Part shown: piece after piece, positions 10,953 to 21,866 of the stretch
Position numbering within the stretch: position 1 is the first letter of the stretch
Layout: every line of letters begins with the position of its first letter
Source: Roridomyces roridus
Lineage: Eukaryota > Basidiomycota > Agaricomycetes > Agaricales > Mycenaceae
Length of the DNA: 64,000 nt
Assembly (NCBI GenBank): GCA_029378245.1
Contig: JARKIF010000007.1
Span: 2,170,001-2,234,000, forward strand
Direction: 5' to 3'
The notes under the pieces: model-generated
Databases searched by the model: none
The model's input: the letters and a program-made list of their open reading frames with translations, nothing else
Told to the model about the DNA's origin: nothing
Program-made: the position numbers and the translations under genes

Positions 10953-12231
10953 GGGCGTGCCGGACCTTAGGTCAGCACGTCACGTGCAATGTCCGTGATC
11001 TCTCTGCCCAGCTTCGTCTGGCCTTGTTCCTGGCTCAATTCACGCGTTCTAAACTCTAAAATGGCCAGTAAATGATGTATGAGTGTCCTCAACATGACAA
11101 GAAATATGTTGAGCTACACTTTCTCTCGGAAGTGTCTTTTCAGTGCCTTTCCAAAAAGTTTCAAGCAACCGTCGCAAACCAGGAAGTTCTCTCAAATATG
11201 CCTCACTCAGGTCGATTAGGATGACGAGAGTATTATGGATAAAAGTCCGGATAATTTGAGGACAAAGATATGTGTATTCTACTTGGGCCTCCCCTACGCA
11301 GAACCTCATCGGCGCATGCCGCTCTAGTGTACACCCCTCTCGAGCGCATGGCCCACCCCCACATTCGCGATCGTGGCCACGAAGAGGACCAACGAGCGAG
11401 CGAGCATCGACAACCCGTATTGAATGTTGCACTCCGCACGAACAATCTCTCCTTCTTACATAACCAATGAGTCGAAGAGACTAGAGGGGAAGGGAGAAGG
11501 AAGGTGTGGCAGATCGCGTGTATGATTCCGTTCGCTCTTCGCCGTCTAAAGCAGCGTGTGCGGCAGATTCCATGGCCAGACACGCATGGGCGCCATGGTG
11601 AGAAGACGGAGGGAGGGGAGACGGGGAGACGGGGGAACGCCAGGTTATGGTTAGCGGCGAAGCGAGGGCGGCGGGAGAGGGCGTCCGTGGTGTAGGCATC
11701 GCTCGTAAGATCGCTCGTAGGTGCGCGAGCCGCAGGACGACTGCGGTCTGGTGCCAACAGGTTCTTAGTGGGCTCCCGAGAGGCGGAGATGGGAGGAGAT
11801 GGGTCGAGGTGGTGTAAATGGGGCGCGTGGGTGATGAATACGCCCTTAGAAGGTCCTGCGCCAGCAGATGTAAGAGGGGAATCAGAGGCAGCAACAGCGA
11901 CGCACCAAGGGCCCGAATCCATCCGAAATCCCTCAAAAAGGCACCATATGTCGAGTAGTCTTCGTTCTTCCGTTTACGCAGCTGGTTCATCTTGAAAGAG
12001 CGCACGCAGGTCGCCGACTCCGACCCTATTGGGAAACATGATTCCTGGCGAGATCATGGTTTCGGGACCGGATTTTTGGGGCAGATTAGCTCCATGGGCC
12101 TTGGGTATGATGATTTAAGTAGTCGAGGGGCAGATTCTGCGCGGGAAACGGGTGGATTGAGGCGGGACGACGGGGAGGAAGGAGACAGCACGGAAATCAC
12201 GTGACGTGCTGACATAAGGTCCGGCACGCCC
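10953..12231. mobile_element. 1.28-kb non-autonomous DNA transposon with 34-bp terminal inverted repeats
   Basis: The left end starts GGGCGTGCCGGACCTTAGGT and continues to 10986. Its reverse complement ends at 12231 with one mismatch in 34 positions. No clear target-site duplication flanks the ends. The interior is GC-rich. Long minus-strand ORFs occur (11922-11233 and 11990-11481, the latter beginning MNQLRKRKNEDYSTYG), but they overlap each other, are low-complexity and show no transposase motif. The element is therefore probably non-autonomous. It lies between the two halves of a dispersed repeat. Confidence 0.75.
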
Positions 12232-12251
12232 TTTGGCATGGCGTGTTTACT

Positions 12252-12302
12252 ACCAGACTATATACAACTACTTACTTGTTCGTCAGTTGTATATAGTCTG
12301 GT
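12252..12302. repeat. Perfect 17-bp inverted repeat (hairpin)
   Basis: ACCAGACTATATACAAC at 12252-12268 is the exact reverse complement of 12286-12302, with a 17-nt spacer. It sits 20 bp outside the TIR element. It could be a minimal inverted-repeat insertion or a transposon footprint. Confidence 0.8.
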
Positions 12303-12359
12303 CCCGAGACTACGGAAACCTTGCGGAAACTGACTACCTCAAGTTTCGGAAAAAGTTGT

Positions 12360-12445
12360 GGAGGAGAAGGCGCTGGACGTGGCATCCCGCAGGTGTGTCG
12401 CTGACCTCTACGACACCATTCTCGCCCTCAAAGCCTGTAGATTTG
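12360..12445. repeat. Dispersed repeat, copy 2, right part
   Basis: This matches 1848-1935, sharing GTGGCATCCCGCAGG and CGTCGCTGACxTCTACG. It completes the copy whose left part is at 10780-10950. Confidence 0.55.
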
Positions 12446-12937
12446 TCAGTTTCGGTACACTTCCTTGAATCCTTGATGATGAATGTGTGTAAACGCAGGC
12501 CATCTCCATGATCCATAGATAGTCATGGTGCAGATGGACACTTGCTCACCGTAAGTATCCCTAAACCCATCAGCCCGATTCCCACTGCAGAGCAGGGCCT
12601 TAATACGCACATTCTCCCCCTCCCCCTTGACCGATTCAGGCTGTTTGCTCACACTCTACAGGTAGTACCCCATTACTTTTTTCAATGTGTCCAGCCGCAC
12701 ATCCATGGTGTGGGTTTCTCAATTCGCTCCCTTCCTTTCTCCATCCTTCACCATCTGTAAAGTGCCGGCAAGAGACTCACTCATGGAACTCCCAAGCCGC
12801 GTCTGTCTTCCTTCTCTGCCGCTCTGATTGATCCCTAATGTTCCTTCCTCAGATGTATTTGACATCCACCCGCTCATTGTCAGTCATATGTCCCGTGCAC
12901 ACCCTTTCAGTCGCCGCCTTATCTGCGCATTCAACTT

Positions 12938-13420
12938 GAATCCTACCCTTCCAGCCCATCAAGCTGAAATTCATGACCAGAGTCTATAACCCGAATGTGT
13001 CGTCCGCATCTGGTGCCGTCGGTCTGGACACTCATCCTCAAAGACACCTAGTCACCCGTGCTTACCCTCAAATCCACCCTGATCTCTCTCCCAAGTCTAT
13101 TGTCCAAATAATGTGCAGGATGTCAGGGTTACTACACAACCAGCAAGCACAGCTTTGACAAGATGCCGACAAGGATGTACGCGCAGCCGCCTGGCGCTGG
13201 TGTTGCCAAGGAGGATACTTTTGCTGCGGAATCGACCAGTTTGAGGCCCTGGGTTTCCCCGAGTCAAAGCGGTGCGTCCTTAGCTCCTCGCTTCTCCGTC
13301 GCCACTTACCCATCCTGTCTTTCACTTTTGTAGGTTGACGTCCTATACCGGCCAAACTACGGCGGCGCCAACGTTGCACAGATTACGGAAGATCACGTCG
13401 TCGAAGACCTCCTCAAGTGA
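12938..13420 (+). pseudogene. Dead copy of a UBC1-type E2 ubiquitin-conjugating enzyme with UBA tail
   Basis: Read across frames, the sequence gives the middle and end of a class II E2 enzyme. It shows ESYPFQPIKLKFMTR, VYNPNVSSASGAV, then LKDT..SPVLTLKSTLISL, then a piece equivalent to HYTTSKHSFDK. A C-terminal UBA domain follows (QFEALGFPESK and DVLYRPNYGGANVAQITED, ending VVEDLLK). Several lesions are visible: a one-base deletion near 12945, another shift near 13030, a TAG at 13049-13051 replacing the conserved Trp of DTW, the catalytic Cys changed to Gly (GGT at 13021-13023), and a shift at the UBA intron. The intron at 13272-13333 is retained, so this is a DNA-level duplicate, not a retrocopy. 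The N-terminal third is missing or unrecognisable. Confidence 0.8.
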
Positions 13421-14640
13421 GCGTAAAGGATCGAAATGTACATTTTCTCACGTAACCCTTTCTTGTATGTTGTCGCTATCGTCAAATCACTTCTTGCATC
13501 TCTGCCGAGGCGCCTCTCCCCCATCTTCTCCCCGCCTCGAGGGTCGGAGTCGAGGCACTGGAACTTCTCGCGTTTATTTCTTACCCGTCGAGGGCCGTTG
13601 TTTGGACCGTTTGGTGCAGGGGGAAAAGCAATAGAACCCGCGCCAGCGAGTATGGGTCTTGACCTGACCCGGAATTCGATGGGTTTATGGGAGGCTCCAT
13701 CTCAATTCCGTGAATTTCCTTCAGCTGCAGACGAAGACTGCCTCAAAGTAGAGTAATCTAGTTAATATCTCGGGGTTCTGAGAGACATTGAAGCAGCGGT
13801 GACAAGCTGGATATCACCAGGACGGTGGCGGTTTTCGTTTGGCAATCGCTTGTAAAGTTGTATGTCTCTTCCGGCGCCTCGGTTTCATCAAGGTTAGAAT
13901 ACTCCCAGCTGTAACATGCGTTCGACGCTTCCAGCGCCCAGGAACCATCAGGGAAAAGCGATAGAGGACGGGCTACATTCAATTTCACACTTTTAACTGA
14001 CTTGATTCAGAGAGTCCAAGAGTCAGTCATAATGACTGGCATTCACGAGTTCGGCAGGCCTCAGGTATCCAAATGCTCCACATCAAGTCTTCCAGGTCTG
14101 CATGATTGATCCATCCATGCATGTCCGCTCATTTGGTAGATGGCTTCAGCTGAATGACCTCCTGCGACCTCAACTCTATTTGTCCAACCTAATACTCCAG
14201 TACCGGCAGGCTGATTGGATGTTTAAATCTCCGGGATTTTTGGAATTTAACAAGGTCTGTAGTTCAATCAAAATGAATCAATTTCGGAGTGCTACGTACG
14301 ATACAAGGTAACTATTTGACCAAAGCCCATGGTAGTTGAGTGCCCCACCCGTGCCCCAGAAAAATCTCAGTTCGCGACGGACCAAGATGGCTGGCTCACA
14401 TCGGGTCGCCAGTTTTGGAAGAGTGTAAGAAGATGCCGTAGGGCGGCATCGAGGCATGGCAAGGCCCACTGGATGGATTCAGCCATGAGAGCTTGTGTCT
14501 CAGTGGAGTCAGGCATGGCCGGTCGGATTGAAGCATCACAGGGGGACGGGGCGGAGAAGCAGGCAGGTGAGTTCCCGTGCAGGATGTCGATAAGTTAACC
14601 ATGCCGACTCACCTGGGATGTGATCAATGCCCGGTGATAC
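13421..14640. other. Intergenic, no supported gene
   Basis: Several short open stretches look weakly protein-like (plus strand 13436-13756; minus strand 13988-13758), but none has a start, a splice structure or a family match I can support. They may be further gene debris like the neighbouring E2 copy. Confidence 0.4.
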
Positions 14641-16484
14641 GACTGCGTATTTCGCACGCGTGAAATCTGGCTAATTAGCTGTTTTGGTGCGCACACCAAT
14701 GCCTCTGTCAGGTGATATACAATAAGGGATAGGGCCGAGCTCCGTGTCGCTATTCGTGTATTAATGAGACAAGTACAAGTCGTCAGTACACTACGCTTGG
14801 CTATTCGTTCAAGTGGTCGGTTGTAGTGACTCCAATAGGCGGTTCGCGGGGACTACTACTTGTGGAGATACCATACCCAAGGAGATATACCAAGCCCAGG
14901 TGTATTCAGAAATGAGCTAGACTAGCTATAGAGCAAAGATGAAGGTTGCGCGGACGCACAGTACTATCATGACAAGGTTCGCGGAGTACCTCGCGGACCG
15001 GTATAAGTCTATATATATGTATACAAACAGAGTGGCTCGCGTAGGCGAGTTGGAGGAAATACTACCATTCGTTCCGGTATTGCAGAGACACCCAGAAAAG
15101 AGATGACAAGTGGGCGAGTCGAACTCGCGCAGGCACACTAGTATGATCGAGAACTGATCCGAGTACGATCATGATCATGAAAAGCGGCGGAGTCGCGGCA
15201 GACGATCAGAGCGATGATCGCGTCTGACAGAATATGCCAGGAGTAAGCTCTGGATGACGAAGATGGTGGACCGAGGTTATTTATGGACCTGGGTCGAGGG
15301 CTGTAGTCATAATGGGAGCTGGCTCAGCAAGAGAGTGTAATGAAACGACGGAATCAAATTACCAGGCCAATCGGCTCGAATGCCAAGGCGGCATGACCAC
15401 CGATCAGACGGGCCAAGCAGCAACATAAGCAACAGGACCACGCGAAGCGGTTCGAGGGGATGTAATATAGGTGACAGGGCACCTAGGGTTATAGGGAAAG
15501 TACGGAAATAGGGATGGCAGGCGCGTAATAGTAGTTATATCATCAGACCAGTAGGGAGTAGTATATAAGGCCTGTAGATCCCGCCCTTGCAGCATTGCAT
15601 TGTACGCCTTCTTGCCTAGACATTGGGTCGAAGCTTGATCTGTGGTTATAGTGCAGTCTTGTGACTTCCGCGGAGATTTGTTGTATCATTTCTCTTAGCT
15701 TAGACGCAATATCAAAGGCACCCGAGCTCTGGTTCAACTTGGGTCAGCTATAGTAACATACTTAAGGGGTAGTGGGTTGCCCTCTGTGCTATAGTTCCTC
15801 TTCGTGTTGTATCGAAGTTGTATTGGTGTTTTGGATATTGTGTGTTTCGGTCAATAAAATATAAAACCTTTTAACATCGTAACCTCGTGCTCGTTGTGAG
15901 CAGTCTACAAACCAGTCAAGAGATTCCTCTTAGTTCAAAAGACATTGAACTTGGTGTGAAACCTCGAGAGCCAACCTACAAGCTTCCGAGAACCAAACCG
16001 CGGAGTATCAGTCTTATCTGTATACTTCAGACGACCCCGAACTCAACCGTTAGGTGTCAGCGTGCTAGTCAAGGAATTGTGTGTGTGTTGTGTGTGTTTT
16101 GTGGTTAGTGTGTTGTGGAGTTGTATCGCTTCGCGGTCTACTTCTAGGACATTACCTACTCGAGCTATCTACTATACACTAGTGCGCGTGACGCTGCGTA
16201 TCACCGGTATACGTCCGCCACTTCGTCCGCCAGCGATTCGAGTTCCATCACCGTCGAGTAACTGGTGTGCCGATTGCCGTTTGCGGTCGTGTGTCGCCGA
16301 CTCGCTGGACACAATTGAGCGTCGAGGGAGTCACTGGTATGGCCATTGATTGAAGTTTGAAGGCCAGAGGAAAAAAGAGTCGGATGGTCAAAGGTAGGCG
16401 CTCCAAGTGCTCTCATTGCTCAGCAGTGGGCGGGTGGGAGGTCGGAGACAGTGCAACGGAGGCCGGAGGTGGGGCGATGAGCCT
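14640..16484. other. LTR-like, non-coding sequence with TATA box and poly(A) signal
   Basis: The stretch is non-coding but has promoter-like layout. TATATAAGG lies near 15562, a transcribed-looking segment follows, then AATAAAATATAAAACC near 15855, and a GT-rich leader near 16075-16120. This order suits the U3-R-U5 of an LTR retrotransposon followed by its leader. Candidate TG...CA borders (15302 or 15336 to 15909) have no matching target duplications, and no gag or pol coding is present. I cannot delimit it. Confidence 0.3.
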
Positions 16485-16964
16485 ATTGGGTGTTTGTAAG
16501 AAACCCCGGGTCTCTTGCAAGCCTCTTACAAACAATTCTCGTGACTTATAAATCTCTTATCAAAGCTGTGTCTCTTACGTTCTTATGGCTCTTATAATAG
16601 CTTATAATTAATTATAGAGCACCACACTTTTTTCCGACAGAGAGAGACACAGCAGACACGCGCCAGGCCTACATACGTGAGACGAGGGAGTTGGAATGGG
16701 CTGTTGAAACAGTCGATGCGTGGCGATGGGAACCCGAAGCTGGTGGAAAACAAGAGGCATGCCTGTCAACGGAACTGTCGTCGGCTGTCAAACAGACCTC
16801 CAGTCCCGTTCCGCGCCTGACTCACCGTCGGCAGAGATGATAATGACACGGAGGCCGGCAGAAGTGAGTAGGCGTAATAGTAATTGACTAACAGCGACCA
16901 AATGGAGCCAGAACACCGCCAAAATTGCCTTATAAGGAAGTTGTAAGAGCCAAACAACCAGGGC
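16485..16964. mobile_element. Candidate MITE with GGGTGTTTG-like ends
   Basis: The left end (GGGTGTTTGTAAGAAACCC near 16486) and the reverse complement of the right end (GGTTGTTTGGCTCTTACAAC near 16955) are loosely similar. A subterminal motif TCTTACAA or TCTTATAA recurs several times within the first 130 bp and at the right end. No clean target duplication is found. Confidence 0.35.
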
Positions 16965-16965
16965 T

Positions 16966-17057
16966 CAAAGATGTCATCGGTAAAAATTGGACCCCCACTT
17001 TGGCGGGAAACGGGCCGATAAGACCGAGCTTAAAAATAAATTTTTAAGACTCGGAAT
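16966..17057. repeat. 92-bp dispersed repeat, copy A (inverted relative to 33517-33608)
   Basis: This stretch matches the reverse complement of 33517-33608 at almost 90% of positions. It ends in an AT-rich near-palindrome (CTTAAAAATAAATTTTTAAG). It abuts the point where the P450 pseudogene loses homology to its paralogues, so it probably marks a rearrangement or insertion border. Confidence 0.75.
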
Positions 17058-18451
17058 CATTGTTGGGCTCGATGCCCTGCCTAGCAGTGGACAGCTTTTC
17101 CTGTGCCAGTCGGTGGCCAATCAGCCTAGAGAGATATACCCCTTTGCGCAGTTCGTTCAAGGCTGGGCTCGGGAAGAGGGTGAACAGTTTCAAGGCCCAT
17201 CTGGGTAGACGATTGCCGACGGCACTCAACAGAAGGGCTGTCTTGTTCATAGCGAATGTCATCAGCCTGTAGTATTGAACACGGGCTGTACTTTTGTAGA
17301 TAGCAGCCGACTTACATCATGCGGGTGGTAATCTCAACAAACTCGTCCCCCAGATCCTCGGTTTTGCAACCAAAAACGGCGAGTATCGGAATGAGAACAA
17401 TATTGTTCGAATTGTGCGGCGTACCCTCGGCGATCGCACTCAGAGTCGCTGTGGACAGTAGAGGGCTCATATCGACTGGCTCGGTAGAAGAATTGTTGAG
17501 TGCCCTGGTTATCTGAACAAAAGCATGAAGTCGAAGAACAATATTAATGGATAGTTTGCTAGTCTAGGCTAAGTGAGGCACGAGCGTGCCAAAGAGTTAG
17601 GTTTTTGTTCGAGAGAAAGTCACAGGCGTGACAGTTCCGCTTTCGTGCCACCACAATGCCGCCGCCGACGTTCCTCAAGAGCTCTTCAAGAGCAGAGTGC
17701 TGAGTCGTCGGCTTCCTTTTCTTTTTCATCGATACTGGAGAGTTTACAAGCACCTCTGGTGAATCGAGTTTCCAGCGGAGTCGGCCACGGCACACGGCGC
17801 CTCCTAATACTTGGGGATTCCAACTCGATCCCTGCACAAACTCAGGCGCTCCCCCATGCGATCAGCGCACGTACACGTCCAGCTGCACCACTTGACGCGC
17901 CGAGCCCGTCAAGGCTCTCACCTTCAGCGCGCCGACACGTCCCCGCGCAGTTTACTGGTCGCAAACTTGTCACGTGCGCCGTAAATTTATTTGGAAATGG
18001 GAATTGGAGGGGCTGTCGTTGCCTCCTTGGTGTATACAGCTGCGTCACTTGCTTTCCTCTTCCAGTCCACAGCCACTATCTGTCCGTTTAGGTCAAACAT
18101 TACCGTCGCATTTATGAAAGCACCCCGGCATGTGCCTACACCGAATCGTGCTCGCCCTGTGTGGCCGCATCTGCCACGCGACGGACAGCGGGTGTCAACA
18201 CCATGCCATCTGAATCGACCGCGCGCGTGCCGTCTCGCTGCCCACCACCGCCACTGCTGCGCACTGACCTCTCGGTGCTACTCACGGTAACTCACCACGC
18301 CACGCTACCTGTCACTTGCACTCGCGCAGCGCCAGGTTTCCTACGCGTGAAACCTTCACACCCATTGAACCGTAGGAGTTGCCGGCAAGCCCGGGCTACA
18401 CGCTACCCCTACTCGTGCGTGCATTGCTGAAACCCTTTTGCTAGTCCGTGC

Positions 18452-18690
18452 TTGTTGCGTGTCCGCTTGTTACATGCTTGGTGCATTTGCTTGCCCGCCT
18501 GTTGCTTGTTCGCTTCTCCACTTGCTGCTTATTGCTTATTGCTTGTTGCTCAATCGCCTGACGGCTTGATGCATGCTTGTTGCATATCGCTTGCCCGCTT
18601 GTTGCTTATTGCTTATTGCTTGCCCGCTTGTTGCTTATTGCTTATTGCTTGCCCGCTTGTTGCTTATTGCTTGCCCGCTTCAAGTTGCTG
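18452..18690. repeat. Low-complexity array of GCTTATTGCTTGCCCGCTTG units
   Basis: Imperfect tandem repetition of TTGCTTATTGCTTGCCCGC-like units, about 20-28 bp long, lies inside the segment that splits the P450 pseudogene. The region around it (17560-18900) has no supported gene. Confidence 0.7.
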
Positions 18691-19432
18691 CCCACAATTG
18701 CAATTGCACTGCCCATCATGAGCCGTGTGTCGCCTACTTCTTACCGGTACCCTACTAAATGACACTAACCATACTGACACTGTGTATTCAGACCGTCTCG
18801 CCTCAAATCTCAAGTCTGCCGTCATCCTCCTACTGTTTTTGGGGTTCCCGCCTGAGAGCCGGTCTGCGTCGGCCTCCTCCTAACGTGTTTGGGGATCCCA
18901 GCTCTCGGCGGGTTTTCGTTCTAGGGCCATAGTTTCAGGACGGGGACGGAAGGCCCAAGCCAGCTTGGCCTTCACCCAATCCTGCTGCTAGCTACAAGCG
19001 TATACTCGCTGAGATACCCTTCGGGCCCGGGGCTTTTTGTGTCTTGTGTCTTATTTATGCCAAGTGACGGAAGCGACTTACAAAAAACCTCCTCTGTCGC
19101 GTTCCCCTACTCTGCGTAGCAGAGAAGGGTTTCTGTGGGCATGAAATGTTGATCTCCAGCCAACTCGACGCGATCAAAGATCCATGTTCCTGGATCCGGA
19201 GGTATCCAGGTTTGAAATCAGTAATTGTCTGTCCGCCAAAGATCAGCACACTTTCTCCCACGCTTCCTTTGCATTTGGTTGGCTCTATATCATAGTATTT
19301 GTTGATCGGCAAATCGGCATTGGGCAAGACGGCAGTCGGGCTTTTCGGCTGGCGTAAGTAAGTATGTACTGCCAGTGAGCGTGTTTATGATTCAAGTCCG
19401 GCCGGAGGCCCGGGACTAGATCCAGGCTACAG

Positions 19433-19816
19433 CTAACAAGCAATATCCGGAGGAGCCAGGTCCGCCCGGAGGGCAATGTGTGTCAGATCAGAATCAATGA
19501 CGAATGGCCCGGTCGAGACCATCCAGATATTTATCTCCCGTGCCGTCAGATTTGCAGACATGCCGTTCCTCGGAACATCGGCACTCCTACTCATGTCAGA
19601 GTGAAATTTTAGCGACCGGTTACAGCGGAATGAAAAATGTTCAAACAAATTTTCGTTGATGTGCGGACCCAGTGCGGCCCAACGTTGCTCCAACACTTGC
19701 CAGGCGTTGCCGGTGACATCCAGCTCCACAATGACGACTCCAGGATACCCATTTCCTGCCTGAGCTCTTTGGCCCGAATGTGAACGCGAGATCAGATTGT
19801 GTCTATTGTTTTTCAT
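19433..19816 (-). CDS. Unrecognised ORF inside the P450-splitting segment
   Basis: An ATG-started 127-codon ORF has even amino-acid composition (VVIVELDVTGNAW, LTAREINIWMVSTGPF). A further protein-like piece (INKYYDIEPTKCKG, GQTITDFKPGYLRI) follows on the same strand at 19327-19140. They could be exons of one small gene, but I found no clean splice join and no family. The pair lies within a 942-bp interval whose ends are 15-bp inverted repeats (19101-19115 and 20028-20042). Confidence 0.3.
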   Translation of the reverse strand: MKNNRHNLISRSHSGQRAQAGNGYPGVVIVELDVTGNAWQVLEQRWAALGPHINENLFEHFSFRCNRSLKFHSDMSRSADVPRNGMSANLTAREINIWMVSTGPFVIDSDLTHIALRADLAPPDIAC

Positions 19817-20705
19817 TCAGCTGTAAGCCGAGCTTTAATATTTTCGTCGCCGCACAGCCGGCTGACGGCCGGTGGATACCGGCATGTCACATTGATTATT
19901 TCTGAGGTCAGACGGGACTTGGAGCCAGGAGGTCCCAAGTACTTATGGGGTATCACACTGTTCTGCCAGGTTCTGCCATACCCATAACTCTCCTTACTCT
20001 GAGTGAAAAATAACAACAAATTTTTTGCAGAGTAGGGGAACGGTGCTCGCACCGCTATAGATTTGCATCACGGATTGGTATTCACGGACTCCTGCGGCAG
20101 AGAATCCCGGGTTGAACGCGGCTCGCAGACGTCGGTGGTCCTCCCCTGCCAGTGGACGGCCGTCAATACTTGCACATCTCCAGGATATCGATAGAGGAAA
20201 TATCATCACCCTTGACACTCATGATGTTCTTCTTGCCGAATAAGAATTCCACAAAAGCGTGACTGTTCATGGGCGAATGCCCAAACTTGTTGGCATTGTT
20301 GACCATGAACTGCAAGGCCATTGGATCGGACACTACAAGGCGGTCTTCCTGTGAATCTGCTTGTCAGTTTCTGGGTTGATTTGAGTACTGATCACCTACG
20401 CCGAAACACCCTTTGACGCGATATAGAGCACCGTAGAGCTTCTGCCACCTGAATTCATAGTCCCCATAGCGGTATGAGAGCAACAACTGCAACATGTTAC
20501 CTGGAGCCGAGTATCAGGAGGTCAAGGATTGGCGGATAGCGTGAAAGTCCGCACCAAAAATCCAAGACGGCGAAGGTGGACCCGCAATCCTTCGTATAAC
20601 ACTTTTTCTTCCGCGAACCATGGTGCGCAAGAGCAGGGATGTAATTAAAGCTGTAGTTGCAGCAATGCCAGGCTTTGGCGAAATGGTGCTGGGTGCGTTA
20701 CCCAT

Positions 20706-21226
20706 GGTGGCGGGAAGATACGGTGGGTTGATCAAGGGCAGATGACTTGCGTTACACTTAAGTGGAGTGTCTCGGGACCAAATGGCTTGAGAACAAGCCA
20801 AGTCTGGTGAAAGGTTCCTGGGACTGGGAACACAATTATTTCAGAATCTTCCCGGCCTCAATGCGCGGTGACAGTCGTAGGTAGGCGCAAGCGATTCAGC
20901 CGAGAGATGGGTATTTCTTCTGAGAGACAACAGGGGTAATCCTGGGAGGAGGAGGATGGCCGAAGCGGGCGCGACACGGGCGCGACACTGGTGTAAGCAT
21001 TTTTGGCTGGTTCTATCTTGATTGGCAGATGATTTGTGGAGATGGCTGGATGCGGCGCGCCGCATGACATGCCAGTGACGGCCCGGGCGCAACGTTGGAT
21101 ACAGCTGGCATTGTGGATAGGAAACAGCTCGCACGTCCTTTCCCTTGAGAGATGGTCAGATAGTATGCAAGAATAGTTTATCGGCGACAACCAAGGAATC
21201 CCAGCTATCCAGCAGTGTTGTAGGGA
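20706..21226. other. Intergenic, no supported gene
   Basis: This holds the 5' side of the P450 pseudogene and the left flank of the MITE. Only short overlapping ORFs are present. Confidence 0.4.
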
Positions 21227-21858
21227 TAGTGATGTCAAAGTTCGGTTCGGTTCGAGTTCGGAGGCCCTTCCTCTGAACTCTGAACCTGAACTTCGGGTTC
21301 GGTTCGGCAAGATCATGAACTCCGAACCTGAACTTGGGTTCAGGTTCAGTTCAGGTTCGGACCGAGTTCGAACCTCCTGCATTTCACCAAGGTTCAAAGC
21401 AAGTTTGGCGGTCAAATATTGTTCAAGAAAGCATATGGTAAGTATATGTAGCTCCATGAAATGCCTGCATGCCTTCTGAGCCAGTTACAAGCCCCAATTT
21501 GGTTGCATCAATGGGACAACAATGGGATCACAAGCCCATCAACTGTCAATGGCCCCATTTGCACTGGGACCAACAGTCTCAGGCAAGATGCTGTTTTATC
21601 TTCTCTACTCTGAGGGTCAGTACAATCAAAATCTTTTCAAAAAGTTGGCAAAATCGTGAGAAAATGATCAATAACAGTGGGTTTCGGGTTCGGGTTCGGT
21701 TCGGGTTCAAACTTCCCTGCGATGGCCGAACTTCGAACCTGAACTTCAGGTTCGGTTCGACCATGTGCTGAGCTTTGAAGTTTGAACCTGAACTTCGCGT
21801 TCAGTTCGGTTCGGTTCGGGTTCGAACCATTTACTCGAACCGGACTTTGACGACACTA
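21227..21858. mobile_element. hAT-like MITE with TTCGG-rich arms
   Basis: The element begins TAGTGATGTCAAAGTTCGG and ends with the inverted match CCGGACTTTGACGACACTA. It is flanked by 8-bp direct repeats, TGTAGGGA (21219-21226) and TGTACGGA (21859-21866), identical at 7 of 8 positions. Both arms are packed with GGTTCGG and GAACCTGAAC motifs in inverted orientation, so the element can fold into a long hairpin. It is 632 bp long with no transposase. An 8-bp duplication and a TAG-type end suit the hAT superfamily. Confidence 0.78.
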
Positions 21859-21866
21859 TGTACGGA

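Larger units (their letters stand above)
17058..20705 (-). pseudogene. Cytochrome P450 pseudogene, split by about 2.5 kb and truncated
   Basis: The 5' part starts with ATG at 20705. It has a membrane-anchor-like N-terminus, the proline hinge RRIAGPPSPSWIFG, then exons matching YGDYEFRWQKLYGALYRVKGCFG, DRLVVSDPMALQFMVNN and RRLRAAFNPGFSAAGVREY. Homology stops near 20060. It resumes at about 17520 with ITRALNNSSTEP and SPLLSTATLSAIAEG, then CKTEDLGDEFVEI and NRLPRWALKLF, and is lost at about 17058. The I-helix, ExxR and heme-Cys regions are absent. The paralogues at 37828-39873 and 47436-49639 show what is missing. The interrupting 2.5 kb holds a low-complexity repeat and an unrelated ORF. Confidence 0.85.

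Noticed and set aside
11233..11922. 229-codon minus-strand ORF as a transposase gene
   Set aside because: Low-complexity Pro/Ser/Arg composition, an overlapping alternative frame, and no transposase motif.
15302..15909. Solo LTR like the one at 39885
   Set aside because: TGTAG/CTACA ends can be found, but the flanking pentamers (AGGGC and AACCA) do not match.
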